A DNA stretch of 64,000 nucleotides from Thiemannella venezuelensis (GCF_014203605.1 NZ_JACHJJ010000013.1:124001-188000); one strand, 5' to 3'. Numbered from the stretch's first letter, positions 18,284 to 27,097 are shown. Translations and numbers: made by a program. Notes: a model not told the origin generated them from the sequence alone.

Positions 18284-18289
18284 TAGGAT
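18284..18289 (+). promoter_or_regulatory. -10 element of a leaderless transcript
   Basis: TAGGAT lies exactly 6 nt before the ATG at 18296, and no ribosome site is present. This spacing places the transcription start at or next to the start codon. A GTTGCT-type -35 lies about 16 bp upstream. Confidence 0.6.
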
Positions 18290-18295
18290 CACGGG

Positions 18296-18928
18296 ATGAC
18301 CTACGCCCGCGCCGAGCGCACCGCGCTCAGCGACCTGCTCGCCCGGCTCGGCCCGGACTCCCCGACCCTGTGCGAGGGATGGACCACCTTCGACCTCGCC
18401 GCCCACCTCGTCCTGCGCGAGCGCCGCCTCGACGCCGCCCCGGGCATCGCCCTGCCCCCGCTGGCCGGGTACACCGCCCGGGTGCAGGAGTCGCTGAAGG
18501 CCAGGCACGGCTTCGCGAACCTGGTGGAGCTGGTCCGCTCCGGTCCGGGCGGGGTCTACGGCCTGGTCCCCGGCATGGACGCGGCCGTCAACACCATGGA
18601 GCTGTTCGTCCACCACGAGGACGTACGGCGCGCCCAGCGCGTGTGGGAGCCCCGCGAGCTCCCCGGCGGCCTGGAGGAGACCTTCTGGAAGCGGGTCCGG
18701 GCGGGCCGGGGGCTGTTCCTGCGCAAGGCGCCGGTCGGCGTCGCGCTGCACCGGATCGGCGGCGGCGTCGCCCTCGGCGGCCCGAAGGACGCGCCCCGGG
18801 TCGAGGTGACCGGCCCGGCGGGCGAGCTGCTGCTGTTCTGCTTCGGCCGCCAGGCGCACGCCAGGGTGGAGGTCAGCGGCGACGACGACGCCGTGGCCCG
18901 GCTGATGGACGCCTCACTGGGCGTCTGA
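18296..18928 (+). CDS. TIGR03085 family metal-binding protein
   Basis: This 210-residue DinB/mycothiol-dependent-maleylpyruvate-isomerase-like protein has conserved blocks TLCEGWTTFDLAAHLVLRERR and MELFVHHEDVRRAQ, which supply the His/Asp metal ligands (His in AAHL and HHED). Members are small cytoplasmic four-helix proteins, some using mycothiol; the reaction of this subgroup is not known. Its 3' end overlaps the convergent MerR gene by 15 bp. Translation appears leaderless. Confidence 0.85.
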   Translation: MTYARAERTALSDLLARLGPDSPTLCEGWTTFDLAAHLVLRERRLDAAPGIALPPLAGYTARVQESLKARHGFANLVELVRSGPGGVYGLVPGMDAAVNTMELFVHHEDVRRAQRVWEPRELPGGLEETFWKRVRAGRGLFLRKAPVGVALHRIGGGVALGGPKDAPRVEVTGPAGELLLFCFGRQAHARVEVSGDDDAVARLMDASLGV

Positions 18929-19609
18929 CCCGGGACCCCCGCCCGCCCCCGAACCCTCCGCCCCGGAACCCTCCGCCCCGGAACCCTCGCCGAACCGGCG
19001 GAACGAGACGTTGCTCTGGGCGACCCGGCGCAGGGCCGTGACGAGGGCGTCCCCGAGAAGCGTGCCGGCCACGACGTACTCGATCATCCGCTCCAGGTCC
19101 GGCTCGGCGGCCAGCGCGTCGAGGTCGGCCTCCGCGGTCAGCGCCGCCGCCTCGGCATAGGCGTCGAGCCGGTCGAGCACCCCCTGGTAGCCGAGCTCGG
19201 CCAGGCCGGCCAGCACGCCGGCGATGGCCAGCACCTCCGAGCCGTCGGGCTGCTCCAGCCAGCCCTGCCGGGCGATCAGCTCCCGGGCCCGCGCCACGGC
19301 CTCCTCCCACCGCTCCCCCTCGCCCGACTCGTACCGGGGCGCGACGGTCCGGTGCGCCAGGCCGAGCCGGGTGTTCAGGCTCAGCCCAGGCTCGTCGAGC
19401 TGCCCCAGCAGATCCCGGATGACGGCGTTCGACAGCCCGCCGTACTCGGCCATGGCGCGCACCAGCTTGATCCGGCGCACATGGCTCGCGTCGTACCGGG
19501 CCTGGTTGGGACTGGTCCGCTCGCCGGGCGCCAGCAGCCCCTCCCGCAGGTAGTACTTGATCATCGGCACGGAGACACCCGTCACCCGGCTCAGCTCCGC
19601 CATCCGCAC
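18914..19609 (-). CDS. MerR-family transcriptional regulator
   Basis: The GTG at 19609 lies 7 nt after AGAGGGG and gives 231 residues; a TTG at 19633 has no ribosome site. The N-terminal winged helix (MAELSRVTGVSVPMIKYYLR, then EGLLAPGERTSPNQARYD) is classical MerR. The rest is a helical effector-like domain with no Cys cluster, so metal sensing is unlikely. The C-terminus is a GSGAE repeat. It faces a two-gene membrane operon across a 77-bp region with a near-perfect 28-bp palindrome, its probable operator. Confidence 0.88.
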   Translation of the reverse strand: MRMAELSRVTGVSVPMIKYYLREGLLAPGERTSPNQARYDASHVRRIKLVRAMAEYGGLSNAVIRDLLGQLDEPGLSLNTRLGLAHRTVAPRYESGEGERWEEAVARARELIARQGWLEQPDGSEVLAIAGVLAGLAELGYQGVLDRLDAYAEAAALTAEADLDALAAEPDLERMIEYVVAGTLLGDALVTALRRVAQSNVSFRRFGEGSGAEGSGAEGSGAGGGPGSDAQ

Positions 19610-19646
19610 GGCAGACCCCCTCTTGTCGTCCAAGGGAGTTTACGTT

Positions 19647-19674
19647 ATAGATAATAGATATATCCATTATCTAT
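19647..19674. promoter_or_regulatory. 28-bp near-perfect palindrome, probable MerR operator
   Basis: Positions 19647-19674 pair in 13 of 14 steps around 19660/19661. The left arm is ATAGATAATAGATA and the right arm is TATCCATTATCTAT. It is almost purely AT in GC-rich DNA and lies midway between the divergent MerR and membrane-protein starts, 12 bp before the GTG at 19687. This is the expected place for an operator controlling both directions. Confidence 0.7.
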
Positions 19675-19686
19675 CTGGAGGTCGCC

Positions 19687-20613
19687 GTGACCCGCTGGCA
19701 CCGCCCCCTCGTCCTCTGTTCCGGGCTCATGGCCGCCCTCGCGGTGGTCTGCCTGGGAGGGCTGCTGTTCGACGACCGCACGCTGGACGGCATGCCCATC
19801 TGGGCCAAGCCGCTGAAGTTCACCGTCTCCCTGGCGGTCTACACGTTCACCTGGGCCTGGCTGCTCACCCTGCGGCACCGGGCGCCGCGCTCGGGGTGGT
19901 GGCTCGGCACGGCGCTGGCGGCGGCGGGCGTGGCCGAGATCGCGATCATCATGTTCCAGGCCGTCCGGGGCGTGCGCAGCCACTTCAACGTCTCCACCGC
20001 GCTGGACGCCACGCTGTACTCCGTCATGGGCCTCACCATCGCCACCCTGATGATCGTGAACCTCGTCGCGGCGATCCTGGTGCTGCGCGAGCGGCAGGCC
20101 GACCCGGTCAGCACCCGGGCGATCCGCCTCGGGCTGGTCATCTCCGCGGCCGGCATCGGACTGGGCTACCTGATGACCCTGCCGACCGCGGCGCAGCTGG
20201 CCGACCCCGCCGCGGCCGTCATCGGCGCGCACAGCGTCGGGGTGCCCGACGGCGGCCCGGGCCTGTCCCTGCTCGGCTGGAGCACCACCGGCGGAGACCT
20301 GCGCATCCCCCACTTCGTGGGCATGCACGCCATCCAGATCCTGCCGCTGCTCGCCCTGGCCCTGAACCGGCTGCGCGATGAGGCGGTCCGGCTGCGCCTG
20401 GTGGCCGTCGCCGGCGGCGGCTACGCCGGGCTGCTCGCCCTGGTGACCTGGCAGGCGCTGCGCGGCCAGCCGCTGCTGCGCCCCGACGGCCTCACGCTGG
20501 CCGCCGCGGGCCTGCTCCTGGCCGCCGTGGCGGCCGCCGGGCTGGCGTCACTGCTGCGCTCCCCCGCCGCCGCCCGGACCGAGCCGTCCCCCGCCGTCGT
20601 GGAGATCCGGTGA
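19687..20613 (+). CDS. Polytopic membrane protein of unknown function
   Basis: This 308-residue protein has about eight hydrophobic helices spread over its length (first two at residues 8-28 and 46-64). Notable conserved-looking segments are MPIWAKPLKFTVSLAVYTFT and VGMHAIQILPLLALALNRLR. I recognise no catalytic motif; related proteins in actinobacteria are annotated only as hypothetical. The GTG start follows TGGAGG. Its stop overlaps the next gene (GTGA), so the two form an operon probably controlled by the divergent MerR regulator. Confidence 0.8.
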   Translation: MTRWHRPLVLCSGLMAALAVVCLGGLLFDDRTLDGMPIWAKPLKFTVSLAVYTFTWAWLLTLRHRAPRSGWWLGTALAAAGVAEIAIIMFQAVRGVRSHFNVSTALDATLYSVMGLTIATLMIVNLVAAILVLRERQADPVSTRAIRLGLVISAAGIGLGYLMTLPTAAQLADPAAAVIGAHSVGVPDGGPGLSLLGWSTTGGDLRIPHFVGMHAIQILPLLALALNRLRDEAVRLRLVAVAGGGYAGLLALVTWQALRGQPLLRPDGLTLAAAGLLLAAVAAAGLASLLRSPAAARTEPSPAVVEIR

Positions 20614-21041
20614 CCGAGTTCCTGTTCCAGCTCAGCTTCCTCGCCGCGGCGCCGTTCTGGGCCCTGATGATCCTGGCCCCGGCCTGGCCGCCCACCCGGC
20701 GGATCATCGAGTCCCCGCTGATCGCCCTGCCCGCGCTGGCGGTCTGCCTGACCCTGCTCCTGCCCCTGCTGGCGGACTTCTGGCCCGTGGTCACCCGGCC
20801 CAGCCTCTCCGGGCTCACCGCACTGGTGGCCGCCCCGGAGGCCCTTGCGGCGCTGTGGGGTCAGATCATCGCCTGGGACCTGCTGGTGGGCCGGTGGATC
20901 TACCTCGACAGCAGGGACCGCGGACTCCACCCGCTCCTGACGGCCCCGGTCCTCATCCTCACGATCCTGCTCTCCCCGGTCGCCTTTCCGCTATATCTTG
21001 CACTCCGCATTGGACAGAAGGGCCGCGCCACCGCACCATGA
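20610..21041 (+). CDS. ABA4-like family membrane protein (DUF4281)
   Basis: This 143-residue protein has four helices. The family signature is near residues 90-105 (IIAWDLLVGRWIYLDSRDRG). The family is named after plant ABA4, involved in neoxanthin formation; bacterial members are uncharacterised. The GTG start at 20610 overlaps the stop of the upstream membrane gene, so translation is coupled. Confidence 0.82.
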   Translation: MTEFLFQLSFLAAAPFWALMILAPAWPPTRRIIESPLIALPALAVCLTLLLPLLADFWPVVTRPSLSGLTALVAAPEALAALWGQIIAWDLLVGRWIYLDSRDRGLHPLLTAPVLILTILLSPVAFPLYLALRIGQKGRATAP

Positions 21042-21195
21042 CAGAGGTGGTCCCGCCAATCTCCCGAACCGGCAGCGGTTCCCCCGGGCTGAGCAGGTAT
21101 GATCACCACGATCCGGGAGCCACTCGGGCCCGCAATGCCAGATCTCTCTAAAATCCGGGTATATACGGCTGGGAATGGAACTGCAGGAGGCCCCC

Positions 21196-21357
21196 ATGCA
21201 GGTCAAGAAGGTCGTCACCTACCTAGCGGTGGCGTTCGTGGTCTTCTATCTGTTCACCAAGCCCGCCGAGGCGGCGAGCGCGGTCGACGGAGTGATCAAC
21301 GGGATCGTCAGGGGAGCCGATCAACTGGCCGTCTTCGTCACCCAAGTCCTGAGCTGA
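21196..21357 (+). CDS. Small single-pass membrane protein (53 aa)
   Basis: The ATG at 21196 follows GCAGGAGG. The peptide starts MQVKKVVTYLAVAFVVFYLF, one transmembrane helix, and continues with a short amphipathic tail. The upstream ATG at 21175 has a poorer context. Similar 50-60 residue proteins occur widely in actinobacteria without assigned function. It stands alone, with a hairpin terminator 6 bp after its stop and an extended -10 (GGTATGAT) at about 21096. Confidence 0.65.
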   Translation: MQVKKVVTYLAVAFVVFYLFTKPAEAASAVDGVINGIVRGADQLAVFVTQVLS

Positions 21358-21362
21358 CCGTC

Positions 21363-21381
21363 GGCGGGGGTTTGCCCCGCC
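21363..21381 (+). terminator. Hairpin terminator after the 53-aa gene
   Basis: GGCGGGG, a 5-nt loop and CCCCGCC form a 7-bp GC stem directly after the stop at 21357. Only a weak T-rich run follows (CTGACCTGTTGTCC), so termination may be partial. A second stem (GTGCTTCCGT / ACGGGAGCAC, 21399-21427) lies just downstream. Confidence 0.6.
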
Positions 21382-21890
21382 CTGACCTGTTGTCCCCCGT
21401 GCTTCCGTATGCTCCGCACGGGAGCACGCCCCCCCATCCGGATCCGTGTGACGCGTCCGCTCATCCAGGTTCCCCGCAGTGTGCTCCCGCAACGGAGCGG
21501 AACCTCCGCACCGGGAAAGTCGAGTAGGGCGTACTCATGACCCCGTCGGCGCCGCCGCCCACGCTGGGGCCATGACCACATGCGACACCACCACCGGATC
21601 CGGCGCCGACGCCTTCGCCGGACGCACCATGGTCGCCTTGGAGTAGCTGCCGGCCATCTCGGGCCGCATCCCGGCGAAGCGCTCGGCGAGCTTCCTCCCC
21701 TGCGGCGGCGAGCCATGAGCTCCTTCCGGCCGGCATGGCCGCAAGGCGACGGCGAGCACCCCCGCACCAGGCCCGCGCGGGTTGCTTCAGCATCGGCGGG
21801 CACACCGGTCGTCCGGGAAAGGCCCGCATCCATACGGCCCGCACCCGGTACGGTGGAGCGGGAAGACCCCGCCGGAGCGCGGCCTCCACT
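21382..21890. other. Gap without a supported gene, before hisF 3' end
   Basis: About 510 bp lie between the small membrane gene and the end of hisF. A 74-codon minus-strand frame (21535-21759) has no ribosome site and no domain I recognise; it could be a decayed gene. Apart from the stem at 21399-21427 I see no defined element. Composition is slightly less GC-biased than in the flanking genes. Confidence 0.45.
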
Positions 21891-22661
21891 TCAGCGGACC
21901 GGGTGCCCCGCCGTCCGCAGGGTCTCCTTCACATCGGCGATCTTGAGCTGGCCGAAGTGGAAGACCGACGCCGCCAGGACCGCGTCAGCCCCGGCCTCGA
22001 CCGCCGGGGAGAAGTGCTCCAGCGCCCCGGCCCCGCCGCTGGCGATCACCGGTACGGAGACGGCCGCGCGGACGGCCCGGATCATCTCCAGGTCGTAGCC
22101 GTCGCGGGTGCCGTCGCCGTCCATGGAGTTGAGCAGGATCTCGCCCACCCCCAGTTCCTCGCCGCGCCGCGCCCACTCGACGGCGTCGATGCCGGTCCCG
22201 CGGCGCCCGCCGTGCGTGGTCACCTCGAACCCGGACGGCGTCGCCGGGCCGTCGACGACCCGGCGGGCGTCCACGGAGAGCACGACGCACTGCGCGCCGT
22301 ACCGCCGGGAGGCCTCGGTCAGCAGTTCCGGTCTGGCGATGGCGGCGGTGTTCAGCGACACCTTGTCCGCGCCCGCCCGGAGCAGCTTGTCCACGTCCTC
22401 GACCGAGCGCACCCCGCCGCCGACGGTCAGCGGGATGAACACCTGCTCGGCCGTACGGCGCACCACGTCGTACATCGTGGACCGGTCGGAGCTGGAGGCC
22501 GTGATGTCCAGGAACGTCAGCTCGTCGGCCCCCTCGGCGTCGTAGCGCCGGGCCAGCTCGACCGGGTCCCCCGCGTCGCGCAGGTTCTCGAAGTTGACGC
22601 CCTTGACCACCCGCCCGGCGTCCACGTCCAGGCAGGGGATCACTCGTACCGCGACAGTCAC
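21891..22661 (-). CDS. hisF: Imidazole glycerol phosphate synthase, cyclase subunit
   Basis: This 256-residue (beta/alpha)8 barrel makes imidazole glycerol phosphate and AICAR from PRFAR, using ammonia from HisH. The catalytic acids are Asp12 (IPCLDVDAG) and the Asp of [17 protein letters not shown] and [11 protein letters not shown] are the phosphate-binding loops. The GTG start overlaps the ridA stop (GTGA). It is the last gene of the his operon; hisI lies elsewhere in the window. Confidence 0.97.
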   Translation of the reverse strand: MTVAVRVIPCLDVDAGRVVKGVNFENLRDAGDPVELARRYDAEGADELTFLDITASSSDRSTMYDVVRRTAEQVFIPLTVGGGVRSVEDVDKLLRAGADKVSLNTAAIARPELLTEASRRYGAQCVVLSVDARRVVDGPATPSGFEVTTHGGRRGTGIDAVEWARRGEELGVGEILLNSMDGDGTRDGYDLEMIRAVRAAVSVPVIASGGAGALEHFSPAVEAGADAVLAASVFHFGQLKIADVKETLRTAGHPVR

Positions 22662-23101
22662 GTGCCGTTCCTCGTTTCCTGCGAATCGCCCGGGACCTGG
22701 TCCGCCCGGGCCTCCCTGTAGGCCTCGACCTCCACCTCGACCAGCATGCGCGGATCGATCAGGCCCGCCACCCGCACGCCGGTGCAGGCGGGCCGGACCT
22801 CTCCGAACAGCTCCGCGTGGGCCCGGCCGACCTCGTCGTAATGCTCGTCGTCGATCACGTAGTAGCGGACCCTGACGACGTCGTGGGGGGACAGGCCCGC
22901 CTTCCCGATCGCGTCCAGGGCGACGCCGAACGAGGTGAGCGCCTGCCGGTAGGCGTCACCCTCGTGGAGGACCCCGCCGCCGGCGGCGGCGGTGCAGCCC
23001 GAGACGATCACCCACGGCCCGGCCACCACCGCGCGGGCGTAGCCGTACCGCTCCTCCCATAATCCCCCGCTGAAAACCCTGGAACCCGTCCGGTGAGCCA
23101 T
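22658..23101 (-). CDS. ridA: RidA family protein (reactive enamine/imine deaminase-like)
   Basis: This 147-residue RidA/YjgF fold protein carries [31 protein letters not shown] and [29 protein letters not shown]. The conserved Arg that binds the substrate carboxylate in active RidA corresponds to the Arg in this last segment or its neighbour, but I cannot assign it by eye. The family hydrolyses reactive 2-aminoacrylate-type intermediates. Its place between priA and hisF, with an overlap to hisF, suggests housekeeping for the pathway. Confidence 0.88.
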   Translation of the reverse strand: MAHRTGSRVFSGGLWEERYGYARAVVAGPWVIVSGCTAAAGGGVLHEGDAYRQALTSFGVALDAIGKAGLSPHDVVRVRYYVIDDEHYDEVGRAHAELFGEVRPACTGVRVAGLIDPRMLVEVEVEAYREARADQVPGDSQETRNGT

Positions 23102-23127
23102 CCTTGTCTCCTCCAGACCCGAGAAAC

Positions 23128-23847
23128 CTAGGAAACCGCCGCCAACGCCTCCTCAAGGGTGAACGCCTGGGCGTACAGGGCCTTGCCGACGATCGCGCCC
23201 TCGACGCCGATCGGGACGAGAGAGGCCAGGGCGCGCAGGTCGTCGAGGGACGAAACCCCTCCGCTGGCGACCACGGGCTTGTCGGTGCGGGCGCAGACCT
23301 CGCGCAGCAGGTCGAGGTTGGGGCCGCGCAGGGTGCCGTCCTTGGTCACGTCGGTGACGACGTAGCGGGAGCAGCCGTCGGCCTCCAGGCGCTCCAGCAC
23401 CTCCCACAGGTCGCCGCCCTCCTGGGTCCAGCCCCGGGCCGCCAGGGTGGTGCCGCGGACGTCCAGGCCGATCGCGACGCGGTCGCCGTACTCAGCGATG
23501 ATCTTCGAACACCAGGCGGGGTCCTCCAGCGCGGCGGTGCCGATGTTGACCCGGCGGCAGCCGGTGGCCAGGGCCGCCTCCAGCGAGGCGTCGTCGCGGA
23601 TGCCACCGGACATCTCGACCTTGACGTCCACCGCCTTCACCACGGAGGCGAGCAGCTCACGGTTGGAGCCCCGGCCGAAGGCGGCGTCGAGGTCGACCAG
23701 GTGGATCCACTCGGCTCCGGCCTCCTGCCAGGCCAGCGCGGCCGAGAGCGGGTCGCCGTAGGAGGTCTCGGTTCCGGCCGCGCCCTGGACCAGGCGGACC
23801 GCCTGGCCTCCGGCGACGTCCACGGCGGGCAGCAGCTCTAGCGACAT
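23128..23847 (-). CDS. priA: Bifunctional HisA/TrpF isomerase
   Basis: The ATG at 23847 behind GGAGG gives a 239-residue (beta/alpha)8 barrel. Asp10 ([11 protein letters not shown]) and the Asp of [10 protein letters not shown] are the general acid/base pair. HisA isomerises ProFAR to PRFAR. In actinobacteria the same enzyme, PriA, usually also does the TrpF step. That fits here because the trp cluster at 2.6-5.6 kb has no trpF. Upstream in-frame codons to 23919 encode a Ser/Cys-rich tail and are rejected. Confidence 0.93.
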   Translation of the reverse strand: MSLELLPAVDVAGGQAVRLVQGAAGTETSYGDPLSAALAWQEAGAEWIHLVDLDAAFGRGSNRELLASVVKAVDVKVEMSGGIRDDASLEAALATGCRRVNIGTAALEDPAWCSKIIAEYGDRVAIGLDVRGTTLAARGWTQEGGDLWEVLERLEADGCSRYVVTDVTKDGTLRGPNLDLLREVCARTDKPVVASGGVSSLDDLRALASLVPIGVEGAIVGKALYAQAFTLEEALAAVS

Positions 23848-23851
23848 CTGT

Positions 23852-24193
23852 TCAGGACCTCCGGTCGAATACGACGGTGACGAGCACCGGGACGAGCAAT
23901 AGGGAAAGGACGAACACACCCAGCCTCGCGGACCACGAGGACCAGAGCAGCCAGGCGATCACCTGCGCGATGAGGAACAGCACCGCCACGACGCCGTTCT
24001 GCGCGCGGCGGCGGCGGGCCCGGATGCCGCGCTGGCCGGCGATCCGGACCGGTCTGCCCGGCAGGCGCGCGGCGACCTTCCCCACGCGCTCCCGGCGCCG
24101 GGCGAGCCGGGCCTCCCGCTCGGCGCGCAGCTCCGCCAGACGGGCCTGCTCCGCCTCGCGCTCGGCCCGCCGCCGGGCCCGCTCCTTGCTCAT
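23852..24193 (-). CDS. Small membrane protein of the his operon
   Basis: This 113-residue protein has a strongly basic/acidic helical N-terminus (residues 1-60, Arg/Glu/Ala-rich, coiled-coil-like) and then two hydrophobic helices (residues about 66-85 and 88-107). It sits 4 bp upstream of the priA start and 49 bp after hisH. Such proteins recur in actinobacterial his operons and have no known function. A 14-bp direct repeat (GCTCATCGGACCGC) spans its start region. Confidence 0.72.
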   Translation of the reverse strand: MSKERARRRAEREAEQARLAELRAEREARLARRRERVGKVAARLPGRPVRIAGQRGIRARRRRAQNGVVAVLFLIAQVIAWLLWSSWSARLGVFVLSLLLVPVLVTVVFDRRS

Positions 24194-24241
24194 CGGACCG
24201 CGCTCATCGGACCGCGCCCACCGGCCGGCCGGCGACGTCGG

Positions 24242-24877
24242 TCATCCGACGGTGCCGAGCCAGTTGGCGAGCAGCCGCGCACCGGCGTCGCCCGACTTCT
24301 CGGGATGGAACTGGGTGGCCATGAGCGGGCCGTTCTCCACCGCCGCGACGAACGGCACCCCGTGCTCGGCCCAGGTGACCAGGGGGTCGGTGAAGCCGGG
24401 CCCGGCCTGCAGCTCCCACTCGCGCACGCCGTACGAGTGCACGAAGTAGAACCGCGTCTCCGCGTCCAGCCCGTCGAACAGCACCGAGCCGGCGGGGGCC
24501 TTGACCGTGTTCCAGCCCATGTGCGGCAGGACCGGGGCCTCGAGGCGCTCGACCGTGCCGGGCCACTCGCCGCAGCCCTCGGTGGTGACCCCGTGCTCCA
24601 CGCCCGTCTCGAACAGGATCTGCATGCCCACGCAGATGCCGAGCACCGGCCGCCCCGCCGACAGGCGGCGCGCGACGATCCGGTCGCCGTGCACGGACTT
24701 CAGCCCGCTCATGCACGCGGCGAACGCGCCGACCCCGGGCACGACGAGCCCGTCGCACTCCATGGCCGCCTCGTGGTCGGAGGTCACCGTGACCTCCGCG
24801 CCCACCCGGGCCAGGGCGCGCTCCGCGGAGCGCAGATTGCCCGAACCGTAGTCCAGGACCGTGACCTTCTTCTTCAC
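24242..24877 (-). CDS. hisH: Imidazole glycerol phosphate synthase, glutaminase subunit
   Basis: This 211-residue class I glutamine amidotransferase hydrolyses glutamine and passes ammonia to HisF. The triad is Cys82 ([11 protein letters not shown]), His191 and Glu193 (QFHPEKSG). The oxyanion-type PGVGAF strand is present near residue 48. It starts at an ATG at 24877, 8 bp after a 51-codon membrane ORF, within the his operon. Confidence 0.97.
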   Translation of the reverse strand: MKKKVTVLDYGSGNLRSAERALARVGAEVTVTSDHEAAMECDGLVVPGVGAFAACMSGLKSVHGDRIVARRLSAGRPVLGICVGMQILFETGVEHGVTTEGCGEWPGTVERLEAPVLPHMGWNTVKAPAGSVLFDGLDAETRFYFVHSYGVREWELQAGPGFTDPLVTWAEHGVPFVAAVENGPLMATQFHPEKSGDAGARLLANWLGTVG

Positions 24878-24884
24878 CGCTGCT

Positions 24885-25040
24885 TCACCACCAGAGCACC
24901 GCCGCCGTGGTCGCCAGGACCGCGAGGGCGGCCAGCAGGGCCGCGCCCTTCTTCAGTCCCTGTTTGAGGAATGAGACGATGCCGCCCACCAGGAAGAGGG
25001 CGACGAAGGCCATCGCGATGGCCGTCCAGTTCTCAGTCAT
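24885..25040 (-). CDS. Tiny membrane protein between hisB and hisH (51 aa)
   Basis: A 51-codon frame from the ATG at 25040 begins [20 protein letters not shown] and ends in LWW. It has two hydrophobic segments separated by FLKQGLKKG, a plausible two-helix membrane hairpin. It fills the gap between hisB and hisH with 15 bp and 7 bp to spare, which favours a real gene. The ribosome site is weak. Function is unknown. Confidence 0.6.
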   Translation of the reverse strand: MTENWTAIAMAFVALFLVGGIVSFLKQGLKKGAALLAALAVLATTAAVLWW

Positions 25041-25055
25041 CGCTGCGCGCCGCCA

Positions 25056-25670
25056 TCACAGCACGCCCTTGGTGCTCGGCACCCCGGTGGCCCGGGGGTC
25101 GGGCTCCGACGCCTCGCGCAGCGCCCGGGCCAGCGCCTTGAACTGGGCCTCCACGATGTGGTGGGCGTTGCGCCCGTACGGCACGTGCACGTGCAGGCAG
25201 ATGGCGGCCTGCGCGACGAACGACTCCAGGATGTGCCGGGTCAGCGTCGTGTCGTAGTCCGGACCGATCATGGGGGCCATGTTCTCCGGCTCGCTGTGCA
25301 CGAGGTACGGCCGGCCGGACAGGTCCACGGTCACCTGGGCCAGCGACTCGTCCAGCGGGCACGACGCGCTGCCGAACCGCCGGATGCCCGACTTGTCACC
25401 CAGGGCCTCGCGGAACGCGGCGCCCAGCGCGAGCGCGGTGTCCTCGATGGTGTGGTGCGAGTCGATGTGCAGGTCGCCCTCGGTCTTCACGGTCAGGTCG
25501 AACAGGCCGTGCTTGCCGAGCTGGTTCAGCATGTGGTCGTAGAACCCGACGCCGGTGGCCACGTCGACGAGCCCGGTGCCGTCGAGGTTCACCTCCACCA
25601 GCACCGAGGTCTCCTTGGTGGCGCGCTCGACGCGGCCGATCCGCCCAGGACGGCCCTCAACGAGACTCAT
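25056..25670 (-). CDS. hisB: Imidazoleglycerol-phosphate dehydratase
   Basis: From the ATG at 25670 this is 204 residues, the dehydratase alone without a phosphatase domain. The duplicated metal motifs are DSHHTIEDTALALG and NAHHIVEAQFKALARAL, with GFYDHMLNQLGKHG and HILESFV. It forms a large Mn-bound oligomer. The ribosome site (GGAGGA, 25676-25681) lies inside the last codons of the upstream iscB frame, and the iscB stop TGA shares a base with the hisB ATG. The gene is intact despite the insertion directly before it. Confidence 0.96.
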   Translation of the reverse strand: MSLVEGRPGRIGRVERATKETSVLVEVNLDGTGLVDVATGVGFYDHMLNQLGKHGLFDLTVKTEGDLHIDSHHTIEDTALALGAAFREALGDKSGIRRFGSASCPLDESLAQVTVDLSGRPYLVHSEPENMAPMIGPDYDTTLTRHILESFVAQAAICLHVHVPYGRNAHHIVEAQFKALARALREASEPDPRATGVPSTKGVL

Positions 25671-27097
25671 CAATTTCCTCCAGCATGGCAGCCCAGGTCT
25701 TCGAACCGGGGAAGAGCTATGGAACGGCTGGCCACAATGACTTCCTTGATCATTATGTAGCCGTAGCCGTCGGCACGTTGCAGCAGTCGTACATGGCGGT
25801 AGCCGATGCCCTGCACCAGACCCTGGCGGGTGCGGATGTTGAAGCTGCCAGTGGTACGGACTGCGACCCTACCGGCATGCGTTCCCGCTTTCTTCCCGGA
25901 GGGGACGACGGCTCGGACCAGGTCCCCTGTGGCGAACCCGTGCACCTGTTTGATCCGGGGCAGGGCCAGCCGGGGAAACCCATACCGGTCAGGGCGGGTA
26001 CGGGCGTAGCCGCCCCGACCGGTCGCGGTGGCCACCAGCACGGTCGCCGGCCAGGCGGTGACGTACTCCAGGTCGCCGACATGCAGGGCATCCAGCGTGT
26101 GGGACTTGGACGCACCGGTTCGCCAGCGGTTCCATTTGGTGCGCCCACCGGAGGCAGCGCGGGTGGGCAGGCCGGTAGCAGCCAGGGCCCGCCACAGTGC
26201 CTGCCGGGTAGCGTTCATGGCAGCGGAGTCGCGCAGCGGGGTCTTGGCCTGAATGCGAATGCGAGCCAGGCGTTCAGGGTCACCGACCAGGAACTCCTCG
26301 ACAGGCAGCGCGTCTTTGGCCTGATTGCACGGCACGCATGCCAGGGCGAGATTACTGATGCGATCCGAGCCGCCCCGACAACGGGGGTGAATGTGGTCGA
26401 TGTTCAGTGGGACGCCGGTCGCGCCGCAGTAGGCGCACGTCCGGTTCCACTTCTCCAGCAGGTACTCACGGATCTCGTAGCCGTACAATGTGCCCTGCTG
26501 GTACTCCACCCCTGACAACGACTTCCCTACCGCCAGAGCGGAGGTATCGAACGCCGTCCGTTCCACATGCAGCACCCGGATCGGCGCCCACCGGCGCAGG
26601 CGGCCGACCCACGATGCGACGCCATCGACGCGATGGCGCAGCGACGGCGCCAGCCACCCCTTGGAGCGGATGCGATTGCTGAACCGCGGAGCACGATAGC
26701 GCAGGTTCCGCGACCTGCGCCCGCGCCGGTAATTGGCGCGAGCAGTCAGCTTGTCGCGGATCTGCCCACCCCGATGATCCAACTGTAGGGCGAAGAGCCC
26801 CCTCCGTACCTCGTCCGTCTGCATGAACAGGCTGATTCCGGTGTGGCGGCTACCCGGATCGATACCCACCTCCACACTCGGCACCGCCGACTCATCAACC
26901 GTACGGTCTTTGAGTCGGATGACGAACGGCGTATGCCGGACCACCACCGCCCGCCCCGACGCCAGGAGTGTGCGGGCTCGGGCCGGATGACACGGCATCA
27001 GCGGCTCACCGCTCTTATCCAGAACAAATACGTGTGAGGCGGTAAGGCCCCGGTCTCCCTTGACGGCCGCGGCCGCCTCGGGGTGACGCCCGTGCAC
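25670..27097 (-). CDS. iscB: RNA-guided nuclease IscB
   Basis: From the GTG at 27097, the last in-frame start before the conserved domain, this is 475 residues. The order is PLMP domain (VFVLDKSGEPLMPC, residues 23-36), RuvC-I (VGIDPGSRHTG, Asp80), Arg-rich bridge helix (residues 109-142, ANYRRGRRSRNLRYR), RuvC-II (HVERTAFD, Glu179), HNH (CAYCGATG, IDHIHPRCRGGSD, His235, zinc Cys221/224/254/257), RuvC-III (SKSHTLDALHVG, His333/Asp336) and a C-terminal target-interaction domain. All catalytic residues are present. HNH excludes TnpB. IscB uses a guide on the omega RNA to cut both DNA strands. The stop overlaps the hisB start. Confidence 0.9.
   Translation of the reverse strand: MHGRHPEAAAAVKGDRGLTASHVFVLDKSGEPLMPCHPARARTLLASGRAVVVRHTPFVIRLKDRTVDESAVPSVEVGIDPGSRHTGISLFMQTDEVRRGLFALQLDHRGGQIRDKLTARANYRRGRRSRNLRYRAPRFSNRIRSKGWLAPSLRHRVDGVASWVGRLRRWAPIRVLHVERTAFDTSALAVGKSLSGVEYQQGTLYGYEIREYLLEKWNRTCAYCGATGVPLNIDHIHPRCRGGSDRISNLALACVPCNQAKDALPVEEFLVGDPERLARIRIQAKTPLRDSAAMNATRQALWRALAATGLPTRAASGGRTKWNRWRTGASKSHTLDALHVGDLEYVTAWPATVLVATATGRGGYARTRPDRYGFPRLALPRIKQVHGFATGDLVRAVVPSGKKAGTHAGRVAVRTTGSFNIRTRQGLVQGIGYRHVRLLQRADGYGYIMIKEVIVASRSIALPRFEDLGCHAGGN

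Noticed and set aside
21535-21759. A 74-codon minus-strand frame in the gap before hisF
   Set aside because: No start context and no family I recognise; at most a gene remnant.
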